Assembly: GCA_944474755.1 (NCBI GenBank)
Contig: OX104119.1
Span: 3,831,075-3,895,074 of the forward strand
Reading direction: 5' to 3'
DNA: 64,000 nt
Source of the DNA: Limnoperna fortunei
Lineage: Eukaryota; Mollusca; Bivalvia; Mytilida; Modiolidae
Position 1 is the first letter of the stretch, and each line of letters begins with the position of its first letter. The position numbers and the translations under genes were made by a program. This document shows, in pieces, positions 24,720 through 36,959 of this stretch. The notes beneath the pieces are model-generated. The model was not told where the DNA came from. It worked only from the letters and a program-made list of their open reading frames with translations, and did not search any database.

Positions 24720-25190
24720 CGACCCAGGGTGGAGGCTTATTTAGTCAACTAGTGTGCATTCGAAGCCATGCATGCATAATCTGTCCTTGTCTAGATCCGA
24801 CGTAGTAGTATTTAAGGGTTAATTTGCTGAAATTTATTTGTATATATATTTAACGAAGTAGAATTTCGTACATCTAATGGTAAATTATTCCACACGTTAA
24901 TGGTCGCAGGCAGAACATATTAACGACGTCAATTTTGTCCCTCCAGTATCAATACGCATAGCGTCCACCAGTTCACTTTCCAACTTGTTTACTAAGTATT
25001 GTGTATGGTTATGCCATACGACATCGCTATATTCCAGAATTGGTCTAATATAAGAAAAGTACATTCTCTCAGGGATGTACCTGTCAAGCACAAATCGTAC
25101 CTTACGAATGAAATTATAAATTTGTTAACAATGAAATTAATGTGGTCATGCCGAGAACAATTACTTAAAAAATAAATGCTTAAAAAGTGT
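24720..25190 (-). pseudogene. Non-LTR retrotransposon (jockey/CR1-like) reverse-transcriptase remnant
   Basis: Read on the minus strand from 25,190 down: LSNCSRHDHINFIVNK, a frameshift, FIRKVRFVLDRYIPERMYFS, YIRPILEYSDVVWHN and GGTKLTSL, then after a deletion and frame change VWNNLPLDVRNSTSLN, and finally KYYYVGSRQGQIMHAWLRM. These match, in order, the thumb and C-terminal blocks of jockey/CR1-type ORF2 (IRPxLEYxDVVWDN, WNNLPxDIRN, YYxVGxRxGQxxHARLRM). The palm with its YADD motif and the endonuclease are absent. At least two frameshifts and a stop show it is dead. Confidence 0.85.
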
Positions 25191-25249
25191 GGACATGTTT
25201 ATAGACACATCTCTACATACATTTAGATAAAACACAACGTAATGAGATA

Positions 25250-26055
25250 GGTCTTGATTCACGTAAAAAACGTGTCATTGCCACTAGGTCTCTGTTGTGG
25301 TTTTCCTATGTTTTTGATAATTTTCTCATGTCGGATTTCTTGAGGGATCCATCCGACGTCCATTATCATGTGCTAGTCGAGAAAACCTACAAGTTTCTGT
25401 TTGAGCAGCATGTACATTTTGTTGTATCCATCTCTTCTCATGATAGAGTTGTTTGGACCACGTCATGTCAACTGCCCAGGTGATATTCAGAAAACGTCAG
25501 AGGATACGCGTTTGAAAAGCGTTTAGTCTGCTCTTGTCTGGCTTGCAGTACTCGCTTACCATGCAGGAATGCGCTCATGATGTTAAGTGTGAAGATCTGG
25601 ATATTTGTATGGTTAGTTATTAATGTTAAATGCTTTTTTGTCAGTCTGGTCATGACGGTAGCTGTTATGCCTGGATTAGTTCTGCTTCTTAAGGAAGGGT
25701 GTATGAGATAATTAAGCCCATATAACTAGCATCATGCTAATGGCTTGGTGAGAATCAACACCCTGTCCTTTTACCTATGTTTTTAAATTGGTGAAGTGAG
25801 GCAGGATTCCAACAGAGTGGGTGCCAGAGCGCAACCATTGATTCGCTCTACTCAGCATGTTGAATACAACTTACTTTACGCCGTCAACAATGAAGGTCTG
25901 TACATTACATGTTTTTGTTCAGGGATCTAATGATGCTTAAACGATTTGGGTGGGCATTCGATCTTGGAAATAATCCTAAAGAGGTCATCTCCATTAACTA
26001 GATCGAAAGTCTTTCCGAAGGCTGTGAAGTCAATAAAAAAAGAGGCTGCCTTTGA
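25250..26055 (-). pseudogene. Second non-LTR retrotransposon remnant: RT palm to C-terminus, heavily decayed
   Basis: Minus strand from ~26,040: FIDFTAFGKTFDLVNGDDLF then RIISKIECPPKSF, close to the RT motif block IDFTKAFDLVxRDGLFKxLxKxGCPPK. Downstream NGCALAPTL echoes the GCVLAPTL block. Further on, TNIQIFTLNIMSAFLHGKRV matches the TKIxxFNxNVxSVLLYGxExW block, followed in shifted frames by FLNITWAVDMTWSKQL and MDPSRNPT, which resemble the RCLRxIL.I.W and WNPQGKRxRG end blocks. Multiple frameshifts. The first and last parts may come from two related LINE families, so it could be a mosaic. It lies next to, and in the same orientation as, the jockey-like remnant. Confidence 0.65.
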
Positions 26056-26299
26056 TCCCTATAAAGCCTTAGTTGTTCAAGGTAGAGCGTCAATCTATTA
26101 TTGTGGATCTGTTTGCCCCGAATTTCATGCGATTCAATGTAGACTTGCTCGATTCACAATACAATAACAACAGAAATTAAAAATAAAAAAACACTACCCT
26201 TAGCTTTTGAAAACTCAAATTTGACGCCTTTTTTATTTAATCATGTGCACGTACGTAAGAGGTAAAATTTATCCTGTCTTGAAATCATTTCAACATGAT

Positions 26300-27015
26300 A
26301 CATCGAACACTAGCAGATGCAGAGAGATGGCAAGAAGATGGTATGGTAAGGGTTGAAATGACAGGTAGGTTTAATGTTAGCCATTCTGTCAACAGTAGGC
26401 TACTGAGACGATATAATGAGACTGGTATTATTTGGGAAAGGCCAAGATCGGGACGACCGAAGTAGACAACAGAGAGAGAAGATAAACTACTTCGAAGACT
26501 TGTTAGACAACAATCTTTTACTACTGCAAACCAGGTTGCGTAGTCGATGGAATGTCCATGTAAGAATCAGAAGACGGACAAACAACAGGAAGCAAAACTG
26601 CGGAAGACTTCAAGCACGGAGTGACAGTTTGGGGCTGCTGCTTATATGACTGTAAAGTAGACTTATATCCATTAAATGGCACACCAATTGCTTTAAAATA
26701 CAGAGATCAGATTCCGGACCCCCATATTGTACCACATTTTGATGCGCATCCACATGGAAACAAACCGTGTTCATGCACGACATCGTCTTGCAAATGAGGC
26801 AATTGAGACATTGCCATGGCCTTCCATGTCTCCAGTATTAATCCAATAGCAAGTGTGACTCTCTCGGCCGGAAAGTGAATGAACGTGACCCTCCATGTAA
26901 GAACATTCAAGAATTGAGTGATACTTTGATTCAGGAGTGGCGGCAATTCCCTCAATGTAGACTTCAAAGACTTGTCCAGAGCATGAAGAGACGAGTTCAA
27001 AAATTGAATATTTTG
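26300..27015 (+). pseudogene. Tc1/mariner transposase pseudogene
   Basis: Plus strand, shifting frames: a helix-turn-helix region with GRFNVSHSVNSRLLRRYNET then ERPRSGRPK and a stop, then REDKLLRRLVRQQSFTTANQ, then SVTVWGCCLYDCKVDLYP, then YRDQIPDPHIVPHFDAHP, and finally KVNERDPPCKNIQELSDTL, QEWRQFPQCRLQRLVQSMKR. Block order and spacing match Tc1-family transposases (HTH, GRP linker, SVMVWG, VVPHFDNHP, VNxRxPPxQNxxEL, IPQxxxxxLVxSMxRR). The catalytic DNARPH region is broken and the middle is deleted. Several frameshifts and stops. An antisense 106-codon frame over 26,707-27,027 is only a shadow. No convincing TIRs found. Confidence 0.88.
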
Positions 27016-28234
27016 TAAGTCAGACATTTATTACCATTTACACAGTCAATCGTTGTCATTTGTTTTCGTTAGCTCTGTCGAAAGGTGTATGTTACAACGG
27101 CATAATCGTTGTATAATTAAATGAAATGTTCTTCTTTCTATCAGACAAAATGCGACTATCCCAAAGTCAGGTAATTATTATTTTGAATTTGTTAGCAGCG
27201 GCCACTTATAATTTTAATTTCAGTATTTTGTGAAAATGTTCGGAATTAAAAACAAAAATCGCTATTTGTTAATTGTGATTACGCATACTTTACGATTACA
27301 AATGTTGTGCAAATAGTAATTTTACAGATATATATATCTTGTTTTAATAATTAACGAACACCGCTGAATATTTTAGAATTTGCCCTTATTTGATATGTAT
27401 TAAACTGAATTTGTCAATAGCTTAATGACACATCTGGTGAAAAAAGACATATTTCGCCTATTGTACATTTCTACACTTATGTTTTCTGCAAACACGACCA
27501 AAGATAAAAATAAAAATATAATAAAATCGCCAATTTCTGTAATCCTGTTTGGAAAAAAACCATGTCATGTTTTTTTTCTTATCTGCATCTACTGTTGTTT
27601 AAATGGGTCTAGTAATTTAGTGTACACAACACGATTGTGCATGTCTATTTTGAAGAATGACACATGTTGTTAATTAGGTTAAAGGTAATCTCGCCTAACT
27701 GATCAAAGAACATGTTTTTTCCACGACAATCCAGAACTAGAATTGATAGCGTTTAATACAATGAAATGGACACATTTTCTTCTAAAATACCTTCTCCGCT
27801 CCTACCGCCACCCTTTCCACTTTTGGAAATTGGGGAACTTCAACAGACATAACACTCAATTGTAAATGTGTATTTTTCTAATTGCCAACATTGACAAGCA
27901 ATAGAGATCCTTAAAATTAATCCAGAGAAAGTCAAGCATGAAACATAATAAGCAAGTGAATCACCCTACACTCGTATTTCTAGAATTTTTAGGTAATCGG
28001 TATAGTTTAATTAGAAAATGAAATAAGTACTTCCAAATAATAAAATTGTATTTCAAAGACACGTTCTACACTACACGTTGTCGATACAATTACTTCCACT
28101 TGTTTTTCTCTGCAGCCATTCATGAGTGGCTGTTATTGATTTTTTAAACACATGATTCGGTTATTTGTTACAGTAAATTCTTCACTTTGAACAAACATGA
28201 CAAATTGTCGTGTATATCATATTTTTTTTAGTTT
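27016..28234. other. No gene recognised
   Basis: AT-rich sequence, frames below 85 codons, no repeat family recognised. Confidence 0.45.
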
Positions 28235-28350
28235 TTATCTTGGGAGGTCAGGGGAGAACCCGTAAAATCCTCTAATCTTTGGCAGAGTCCATTAAGGACT
28301 AAGTCGAACACAGCGTAATATCGGGTTCAAATTCACGAGCCTTGTGTTCT
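28235..28350 (-). repeat. Diverged SINE copy
   Basis: GGGAGGTCAGGGGAGAACCC, then TCCATTAAGGACTAAGTCGA with ACACAGCGTAATATCGGGTT and CAAATTCACGAGCC, follow the reverse order of tail, body (GTCGA...CACA) and B-box of the tRNA-headed SINE family in this window. Strongly diverged. Confidence 0.45.
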
Positions 28351-28979
28351 TGTCTATCTATTTCGGTAAGTATTAGATATCATAACGTTTAGTTTAAATT
28401 CTTACACACTATTTATGCGATTGTATTACCACACTTGGACTTTTGATTTAATAAATAAAACATTTATTAAATTTGATAATCTTTAGTTGTACCTAAATAT
28501 TTTAATAAATGCTAAATATGTGTTTGAGATAATAAAAAGACCCTGTGCACAACAATATGCTTTAGTAAAAGTACGAAATATTGTTTTATTTCCGTTATTA
28601 GTATCGCTTTTTAAAATATGTTCTCTATTTAAGTTTGCAAAAGCGTCTAAATGTAACAAGATAAACTAGAGAATTATTGTTAATTGTGTTAAATACAATT
28701 TTCCAAGTCAATACTGGATGTGCGGATTTCTTTGCAGTTTATTTATTACTCGTTTACATATGCGCAAGGACAAGGTTCGCGGTGTACTCGAAGCAGTAAA
28801 AACTAAAATAAATGGTGGTTTTCGAATTCCTTTATTCAAATATAAAATGATTACTTATATTTTATGATCTTACCTTTTAATTTTCTTTGTTCTTGCCACC
28901 AAATCAATGCATAAAACTTAAAAAAAACAAGTCGATCTTTTAATTATTTAATTTTACGTTTTATTGAAATTTTTGTTTT

Positions 28980-29690
28980 ATTACAAATTGCTTTTAAGCT
29001 ATCAACCCAGTTTGTAATAAAGTTGCAGTTTGTAATAACCCACTTTGTAATAAAGGCAAAATCCATATAGTGGAGATTGTTTTTATGAAAATAGTATCAA
29101 TAGAATGTACTTCAATCGTTTCACTCTCAAAGCATTTAATTTGAAAACTTTTACTTTTTTACGTTATTACAAACCGTATTGAAGCTATCAGCCCAGTTTG
29201 TAATAAAGTTGCAATTTGTAATAACCCACTTTGTAACAAAGGTAAAATCCACAGAGTTGCGATTGTTTGGATGAACTTAGTATGACTGTATAGAATTTAC
29301 TTCAATAAATATATCAAATCTGTTTATTTCCAAGTCATTTTAATTTAGAAATTTTTAAGGTTATTACAAACCGCATTGAAGGTGTCAACCCAGTTTGTAA
29401 TTAAGTTGCAGTTTGTAATAACCCACTTTGTAATAAATGCAAAATCCACATAGTGCAGATTTTTATGAACATAGTATCTATAGAATGTACGTCATTAAAT
29501 ATGTTTAATCGTTTCACTTTCAAAGCATTTAATTTTAAAACTTTTACCTTTTTATTTTATTACAAACCGCGTTGAAGGTGTGAACCCAGTTTGTAATGAA
29601 GTTGCAGTTTGTAATAACCCATTTTGTAATAAAAGTAAAGGCCACAGAGTGGAGATTGTATGGATGGAAATGATAGATACATTTGTAAAT
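28980..29690 (+). repeat. Left arm: about four ~195-bp subrepeats
   Basis: Each unit contains CCCAGTTTGTAATAAAGTTG, CAGTTTGTAATAACCCACTT, TGTAATAAAGGCAAAATCCA and, at its end, ATTACAAACC. CCCAGTTTGTAAT occurs near 29,006, 29,189, 29,390 and 29,586. Within a unit TTATTACAAA and TTTGTAATAA oppose each other, so single strands can also form local hairpins. Confidence 0.92.
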
Positions 29691-30784
29691 GTCCACTTTT
29701 TCAAATAAAAACAAGAAAATCATATGTCCGTATGCTTGTTTCTAAGTTATATGATGTCAAAATTTGTCGGAAAAAAGACTAGGACTCTCTATACTTTACA
29801 TAACTTTATAATTATGACGTTCTGTGCCTTAAACCATAAAGTTATATCAAGAAGTGTGAATAATTTAATACAGAAGTATTTTAAGGTCTCTACACTCAGG
29901 TAATGTCATAAAAAGTAGGGGTAAGTGTGCTAAACAAATTCTTCATTATATACAGGTTAAGTCTAGAGGAGTTCCTAAAATTGACTGAAATTCTGAAAAA
30001 AGAAAAAAAGAGTGAACGTCCTTAAGAAAATATTCACCAAAAGAAGAACATGTAGCAACCAATTAGCATAGAAACAATAAAAAAAAACTACCTGGTTTAG
30101 CATAAAAAGTCTACCAACTTAAAAAAAAAACTAAAAAACCTTTATGTGTGACAATATATTATGTTGTGTTTTGTTCAACTTAGAAATGCTTTTCATGTGT
30201 TTTTTTCTTAAAATTGGATAGGTTAAAAGCACTAAATTAGTAGATTGCGTTTTCGTGTGTTTGTTTGTTTCTTTTTTCACTGTTCCTGCATGATGTTTTT
30301 TTCTTTTTTTTTGTTTTGTGTTTACTGGTTTTGCCTTTGATTGGGTTTTGTTTTATTTTAGTTTTCGCTCTTTTTTGTTATCGTAAACATCGAGATAAAT
30401 ATTAAAAAAGCAAGAATATGTCCAAAAGACATAATGCCCGGACTAGCGACATTTTCCTTATCCCGAAAACACTTAACCTTGAACTGGAGACCAGCAGCCA
30501 TATTCTAAAAAATCGTAAATTTACACTTACGTCTACGATTGTTCGTATACTAGAAAGTAATCGAAGTTTTGAACGTAAAATAGCAATCGTAAATCTTACG
30601 TTTTGCACGTAGCGTTATCACGCATGCTCAGTTACTTCTTTCACTTTGGAAGTAAACGTATTGAAAGAGAAATAATTACATCAAAATACTAAAATTATAA
30701 CAGTTTTTCAATTGCATAACTTCACAAAGCAGTGCACTGGTGGAAGGAAACATGGTATTATATATTGGCTAAATTGATATGCAA

Positions 30785-30828
30785 AAAAAAATTAAATAAA
30801 TAAATAAATAAATAAATGAATAAATGAA

Positions 30829-30911
<83 letters not shown>

Positions 30912-30912
30912 A
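30785..30912. repeat. (AAAT)n microsatellite
   Basis: About 30 tetranucleotide repeats (TAAATAAATAAA), interrupted by two AATG variants near 30,815-30,825. Confidence 0.97.
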
Positions 30913-31320
30913 ATGTTAATTGGTGTGTTTTAAAAAGTAATATGTCAATTTACCATAACGTGGAACAAGACCTTTTTAAGGTTACGTTTCTTCAGTGTAG
31001 AAAGTAACCATTAGTTTCGTGTTATAATAATGCAATATATAATTTAAACCTGTTTTAACATAAATAAGCAGCATGAAATAAAATCGCAAATCATATAGGA
31101 AACGTTTAATTTCCGTGACATTTGTTAATAAATTCGGTTGTTGTTTCTTTCTTTTACATTTATAAATTTTGTTAGAGTTATTCCCCTTGAGTAACACACA
31201 TTTGTCAAAATATTTGCAAGTTTTGAATGTTTTTTCATCGTTCAATGTCACGTGTCAATGATACTAAGTAGTGAATGGCTTGAAAAACGAATTCTCTTTG
31301 CAAAATTATGAGGGAAGCTA

Positions 31321-32804
31321 CAGAGGGGTATCGCGGAGCAAAGCGTATAACGATATATCGCGATACGGACCTGCCGTATCACGATACGTATCGCGATATA
31401 TTGTAAGGATCTGATACATTCATTTGAAGTAGGTGTCCCTCATTTTGCGTTGTTATGGTACTTTGGAAGTGATATTACAAGTGTTACATTACTATTCTGG
31501 GATTGGGTACTTTCCCTGTGCAATTATGCATGCATTAAAGTTATACTTTTAATAGCTTAATGTTTTTGAACTGTTTCTAATCTAGGGGTCGTTATGACCC
31601 TCTGTATCTGTGTTGACAGAGTCACATACAATTTTCAAGGGTCATTTGTAAGATTCAGTTTTGATAACAAATAAATGTTTATCAAACAATGTTGTAAATG
31701 AGTAAACAAAATAATGCTTCTACCTTAAATTACATTTAATATTGTAATACATTTTTTGCGTAAATGTATTCCTCTGAAATAATGCATGCATATCTTTTGT
31801 ATTAAAAAAGTATTGTTTTGTTTTAAAATGTTCTAATAAAAATGCTATCATTATTGTTTATGCAAAAAGAGTTTGACAGTATCATAATGTGAAATTTTTT
31901 CTTTTAAACCAGAATTAAAAAAAAAGAATACACGTTTTTGGTGTGACTACTCTGAAAACACAGGTGACTTTTGTTATCTTGTATGTTTTCTTTAACAAAA
32001 CTACGTAAGGTCTGTAGAGCCATTGAACAGCTGAAAATAGCAGCAACTGTTGAAACGTTAATGAATATTAAAATAATATATTTTTGACAAGTATATGATC
32101 ACCAGTACACTTAAAATTCCAAAGCGGATCTCTGAATGGAAAAAGTTTTGAACTTCGTATAGTATTTTGTCATGTTGGTGCGCTGAAATTACTTTTAACT
32201 TCGATCCGGCATCAAAATGAATTGTTCTAGTCATGCTCATTTGGACAATCTTATCCATTTTATCATCGCCAGTTGACTGTTGATAAGTTTAAAGTTTTGC
32301 CGTAATCAAATAAGTTAAAAAGCGTATCATTCCATTTGTATACAAAACTTTGTCAGCAGCGTTGTACATAAAGTCCGAGAATTTTCGTAAGTAACGAGCC
32401 GGTTTACGTTGCATTTAATCTTTTTCTTTAGACAAAAGATACCAAATGTTTATATGTATCTAAAAGCGTTTACTGTAAACTACATAAGCTGATTGGCCTA
32501 TTAAAAAAATTAGTATATGATGACGCTCTGGATAATATTTTGTGGGGTCAAAATGTTTTTGATGCGTAAAATATCTGCACAAAAGTGCTAAGCGAAGGCG
32601 CTGATAACTGTTATTTAAACGTATTAAAAAGCAAGAAAACAACTTAAAAAGGATAATTTACGTAAATAAAGTAACGATCAACGTTTTTTTTAAGAATTTT
32701 ACTACCATTTACGGAGTCTTACGAATTTTCCCGAACATACCGGTATTCTGAGACCGTACCTAAATCGCAATATACCGGTATACCGGTAATACCGCCCACC
32801 ACTA
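31321..32804. mobile_element. Possible hAT-like insertion inside the foldback centre
   Basis: The left end CAGAGGGGTATCGCGGAGC and the right end (complement) TAGTGGTGGGCGGTATTACC both resemble the CAGNGG(T)GGG starts of hAT elements. Each is followed by a palindrome-rich stretch (TATCGCGATA units at 31,350-31,405; ACCGGTATACCGGT at ~32,775-32,790). AAGCTA flanks both sides (31,315-31,320 and 32,805-32,810), six matching bases of a possible 8-bp target duplication. The two ends match only loosely and there is no transposase frame. Confidence 0.35.
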
Positions 32805-33669
32805 AAGCTAGGACTTACGAGTGCTCAGGAGCAGACGTCAGTTTATCGATTTTACTCGTAACTTACAACTAAGAATCTTTGTGAATATGAAAACTTTCGT
32901 AAACTTACGTTACGTTTACATTTACGTCTACGATCTTTTGAATATATACTTGCAGGCGTATAACTTCATAATGATTTTTGTATGCTCGTGTCCTAATGTA
33001 TATGTGTATTTAAGTTTCACGATGATATTATACTTCACACTTGGAGGTTAACCTTAGTATAACATCCCCATTTCTGTGATAAACATCGCAGTTGTTAGTT
33101 GGTTATACCCTGACGTATATGCGTATAATTTTTTAGTGTGATACAATTCTTCGTTTATGATCAAGTAAGTTAATTAAACACGAATGTAAACCTTAGACGG
33201 ACGTACAAACGAACCGACAACTGCATCAGCCGTAGACGGGGCATCCAAACCCCCGAAAAAAGCAAAATTTTTTATGTTATGCTTGTAAACATAAACAGCC
33301 CTCTCTTTATATCATAGGTATGTTGTGTCCTCATTTTCGATAAACAATGTGTCTGTGTTTTTTTCGGACGTAGAAGTATTTTGAACACAGTGTTTTATTT
33401 TCTAAATTTTTCCAATAATGGAGATAACTGACGAAAATACTTCCCCAAAATATTCTTTTTGCATATATATATGACAAAAACATTGGTTTATAGTTGATTG
33501 ATAAAATTGAAATTATAATGAGCACTCAAATTCTTCGACGAAGTAATTAATACCAATAAACAAAATATTTTAATAATATACTTCAGTATAAGCTTTAAGT
33601 CATTTCTAGAGAACGGCTACTTCAGAATTTCAGTAAAATATGTTTTATTAAAATTATTGTTACTGTTTT

Positions 33670-33830
33670 GCTCACCTGAACCGAAGGTCCCATCAGCTAT
33701 TGCAGTCACTTGGCGTCCGTGGTCGTCTTTCGTCTGTTGTCCAGAATTTAATGAAACTTAGAGTGTCCTGCACAAAAGTCGTGTTTTGAATTTTGATCAT
33801 GATCATGAACACGCGTTGCTAAAATTAGAT
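33670..33830 (+). repeat. Dispersed mollusc-type repeat (GCTCACCTG...GAAGGTCC family)
   Basis: GCTCACCTGAACCGAAGGTC, then ATTGCAGTCACTTGGCGTCC with GTCGTCTTTCGTCTG, then the start of a GAATTTAATGAAACTTAGAG block. This order is familiar from dispersed bivalve repeats whose first part forms a hairpin. Only a fragment remains. Confidence 0.5.
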
Positions 33831-33974
33831 CAGGGGGTCAGACTACTGTTTTGGCATGTAAATCAAAAAGTATAAGATATACAGAAAATCTTATGCAACC
33901 ATCTTTCTTCCCTATCAAAAGCTCTTCAGTCTCAATTAGTTTGAAGTTGTCAGATGACCCCTTAAACGCAGATT

Positions 33975-34120
33975 TTTTATACCCCCGCTTACAAACAGGG
34001 GGTATATTATGACAAAATGTGTTCGTCCTTCCTACTATTAAACCCATGTACCAATATCTTATCCACAACTCCTTAACCTTTGAACATATTTTTATTAAAC
34101 ATGATAATAATTGAAAAAAA
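33975..34120 (+). repeat. Dispersed repeat beginning with an ATACCCCC hairpin
   Basis: ATACCCCCGCTTACAAACAG followed by GGGGGTATATTATGACAAAA gives an 8-bp stem (ATACCCCC/GGGGGTAT). A diverged relative is at ~35,790-35,870 (CTTCGACGAAGAGGGGTATA, then CTGTTTTACCCATGTCCGTC). Both fit a family often seen in bivalve genomes. Confidence 0.5.
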
Positions 34121-34189
34121 CTATTGATTATTGTAAAATCAAGGTTAGTTTTATTCTTCCTTTGTTATCAGCCACTGGTGGAAAAATGC

Positions 34190-34480
34190 AAAATTATGTT
34201 ACACGAAATGGTTGTTTTCATTAGTGTTTTGCTGGTTGTTGTACTGAGATGTTCACCTCAATATCCCTATAATGTCTTACAACCGTGTTGTGTTTTGTGT
34301 TACTACCGGACACTAAGATCGCAACGAAAGAGGGAGGTTTGGCGCTTTTAAACCTGGGTAAACACACCATTTCTTTTGAAATGCCTGTACCAAGCCAGGA
34401 TTATTGCGACCTTCAATTTCTACGGTATGGTTGCGTTGTTTTCACTTTTCTCTCGGACATTTGAAATTGATCCTCAGTAG
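34190..34480 (+). repeat. Dispersed mollusc-type repeat (CCTGTACCAAGCCAGG block)
   Basis: CTACCGGACACTAAGATCGC, GGCGCTTTTAAACCTGGGTA, AACACACCATTTCTTTTGAA and ATGCCTGTACCAAGCCAGGA occur in the order known from common bivalve dispersed sequence. The 75-codon frame across it is not convincing. Confidence 0.5.
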
Positions 34481-35929
34481 TTTTGTTATTACATATATTT
34501 AATGTACAATATTTATGCCTTTTTTATACTTTTTTGAGCATTTCAGCGATCAATTGTATCGGTTTTGTTTTACGACATATCACTAAATCATAAACTGTTT
34601 AAAGTGCTGTGTTGGATTTAAAATCGATGTACTTGATTTTTACATCAGTCGGTAGATGTCTAAATTAGCTGTCAGTAACTGTGTTCTTAAGATACTTCCT
34701 CTACGTCCGTTTTTTTCTTGTTGTCTTATGTGTCAGGTCCTCTCTTGTTGAAATGGACATTTATCGATTTTATTTGTGTATTATTTTTGAGCTTTGTTAT
34801 TGATTACAAATAGGGGGAAGATTGGGCCCAAAAAACTCCGCCACATTTTATATGTGCCTAAGAAAGGAATCTTTATCAAAGCTGAAGTTTGTACTCGTCG
34901 ACTTCGATGTTATTTGCTCTTTGTCAAGAAGGGGGTCTTTTGACATTTAAGGATTGGTTTTGAATCATACACACAAATTTATAATCAGAGCCAAATGCAA
35001 AACGGCGAACACATTGTTACATTGGAGGCTGCTGGCTGTTTTCTGTTGCGGACTTGTTAAATTCCCGTTTATATAGCAGGTTGTGTCACGTACACTTTTT
35101 CTACATCTCATTATTTTCTATTTAAATAATGCAATATGTCTTAACAGATCGAAATGGTTTTCGATAGCTCTCAATTGTAGCTTTAAGGCTCGTGATTTAT
35201 TTCTCTGTCAAATTACACAACTATGTAAAATTTCACTTTTAAACTGTGAAACTTTTCTCTTTGGGGTTTCGGTATCGATGTTAAGAGTAATTCAATATGC
35301 CCATAATTTGGCGAACTGAGAAAATTAAAACTTTTTTTGATGTTGACAAAATAGTTCTTTATAATTTCGTCTGCAAGGTATTGCAGAACGACATATGGGA
35401 TCACATTAGCACTTTCCGTCGTCTTGCGGTGTTCTTCCTCCTGGAGGGGTCACAGAAAACGTTGGTCGCATTCCGAGTAACTAAATGTTGCATGTTCATA
35501 ATATATTGCATGCAGCTTCAACCCTTAACAGTCTAAGGTGTAACGGATTTAATGCCCGAAAATTTACTGCTTCCTGTTTCATGAATACTTCAAAAAATAT
35601 ATATATAATGATTTTGTACACAAAGTTCCAGCAGGATCTTGAAATTGTGCATGCATCTTCATCCCATAGAACTGTATGGTGTAAAGGGATTTTATTTCTG
35701 AAAGTTTACTAATTCAATGTAGTAAATAGAACAGACATTTTACTTTCCACACTAAATCTTTTCAGTACATTCGTTGTGTTGTAGTTATGCCTACGCTTCC
35801 GCTTCGACGAAGAGGGGTATACTGTTTTACCCATGTCCGTCCGTAGTTCCGTAGTTCCGTGTTTCTGTAGTTCTATATTGGTATTTTTCTCCCACTGCAT
35901 TGTGGGATGCGTTAAGAGGTCCATCGGAC

Positions 35930-36230
35930 ATCTACTTCATATTTACCAAAAACTTCAAAAATTTTCTGTCACTTTTTTATGCTATCACACTTTGTATTCA
36001 CTTATTACTCAGCAACTGTTACTCCTAGGACATGGCCATGATGTATTGATGATGGGATACGTTTTTTGATCCATTGGATATCTACTTCCTGTCTACTGAA
36101 AACTTTATTTTTTTCCGTCATGCTTTCTATTCACTCATAACTCCGTAACAATTACTCTTAGGTTGTTTTATATGAACATGACGTGGCATAACATTTAAAC
36201 TCCATTGAATATTTACTTCCTGTTTACCGA
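35930..36230 (+). repeat. Tandemly duplicated ~135-bp segment
   Basis: CATCTACTTCATATTTACCA...ATTCACTTATTACTCAGCAA at ~35,928-36,010 recurs diverged as TATCTACTTCCTGTCTACTG...ATTCACTCATAACTCCGTAA at ~36,078-36,150, and a third start ATATTTACTTCCTGTTTACC is at ~36,210. Confidence 0.7.
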
Positions 36231-36959
36231 TCAGACATAAGACATGGTTGTGAACGCAGGTTTTAACTTTTGAGCATTTGCTTACATATTTCTTGTTTTA
36301 TTTGCTGCATAAAGTGTAGCAATATAAAACAATAAAGTTATGGTGACTAAAAAAAGGTTATACATGTAACATAATTTAAGAATAGGGGTGATCAATTTTA
36401 ATGTTAAAAAAGTAGGCAATGGTTTTGACTTAAGGCTTTTCAGAAATGTCATGTTAAAATGTCACAAACTCTCATACTTCTAACTTCAGAGTCCAGTAGT
36501 AACGAAAACAAACAAGGAATCGTTAACAATGGCCAGCAGAAAATGAAGGGACTGGTGAGGTAGTAAAATTAAGTCTACTGAAGAAACCTGAGCATCGTAC
36601 CTATCTTAATCCTACTGGACTGCATGATAATTTTCAATGTGAATTTACATTTCTGCTATAGATATATGTAAGCAGTGTCACGTACACCATATCTCATTAC
36701 CTTTTTTACATCGAAACCTAAAGCAGTGTTATTGCAAACTTAATATTAATTAATATTTTTCTCCACATGATGTACAATATTACCATTGTTTACGGTCAGT
36801 TCATCTGTTGAATTGTCTGATGACCTAATTCAACCTTTTAGGACATACATCCTTATCGCAATGTGGGCACAACTGACACCAGCCAGGGTATTGTACGTCA
36901 TATTTGATCAATAATATGAGTATAAGAATGATAAAGAATGACATCAAGAAGGTCTAGAC

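Noticed and set aside
26707..27027. 106-codon minus-strand frame
   Set aside because: Antisense shadow of the Tc1 transposase pseudogene, whose plus-strand blocks are clearly recognisable.
30402..30612. Paired opposite-strand frames of 64 and 68 codons
   Set aside because: Complementary frames over a low-complexity ACGTAA-rich segment; no family features.
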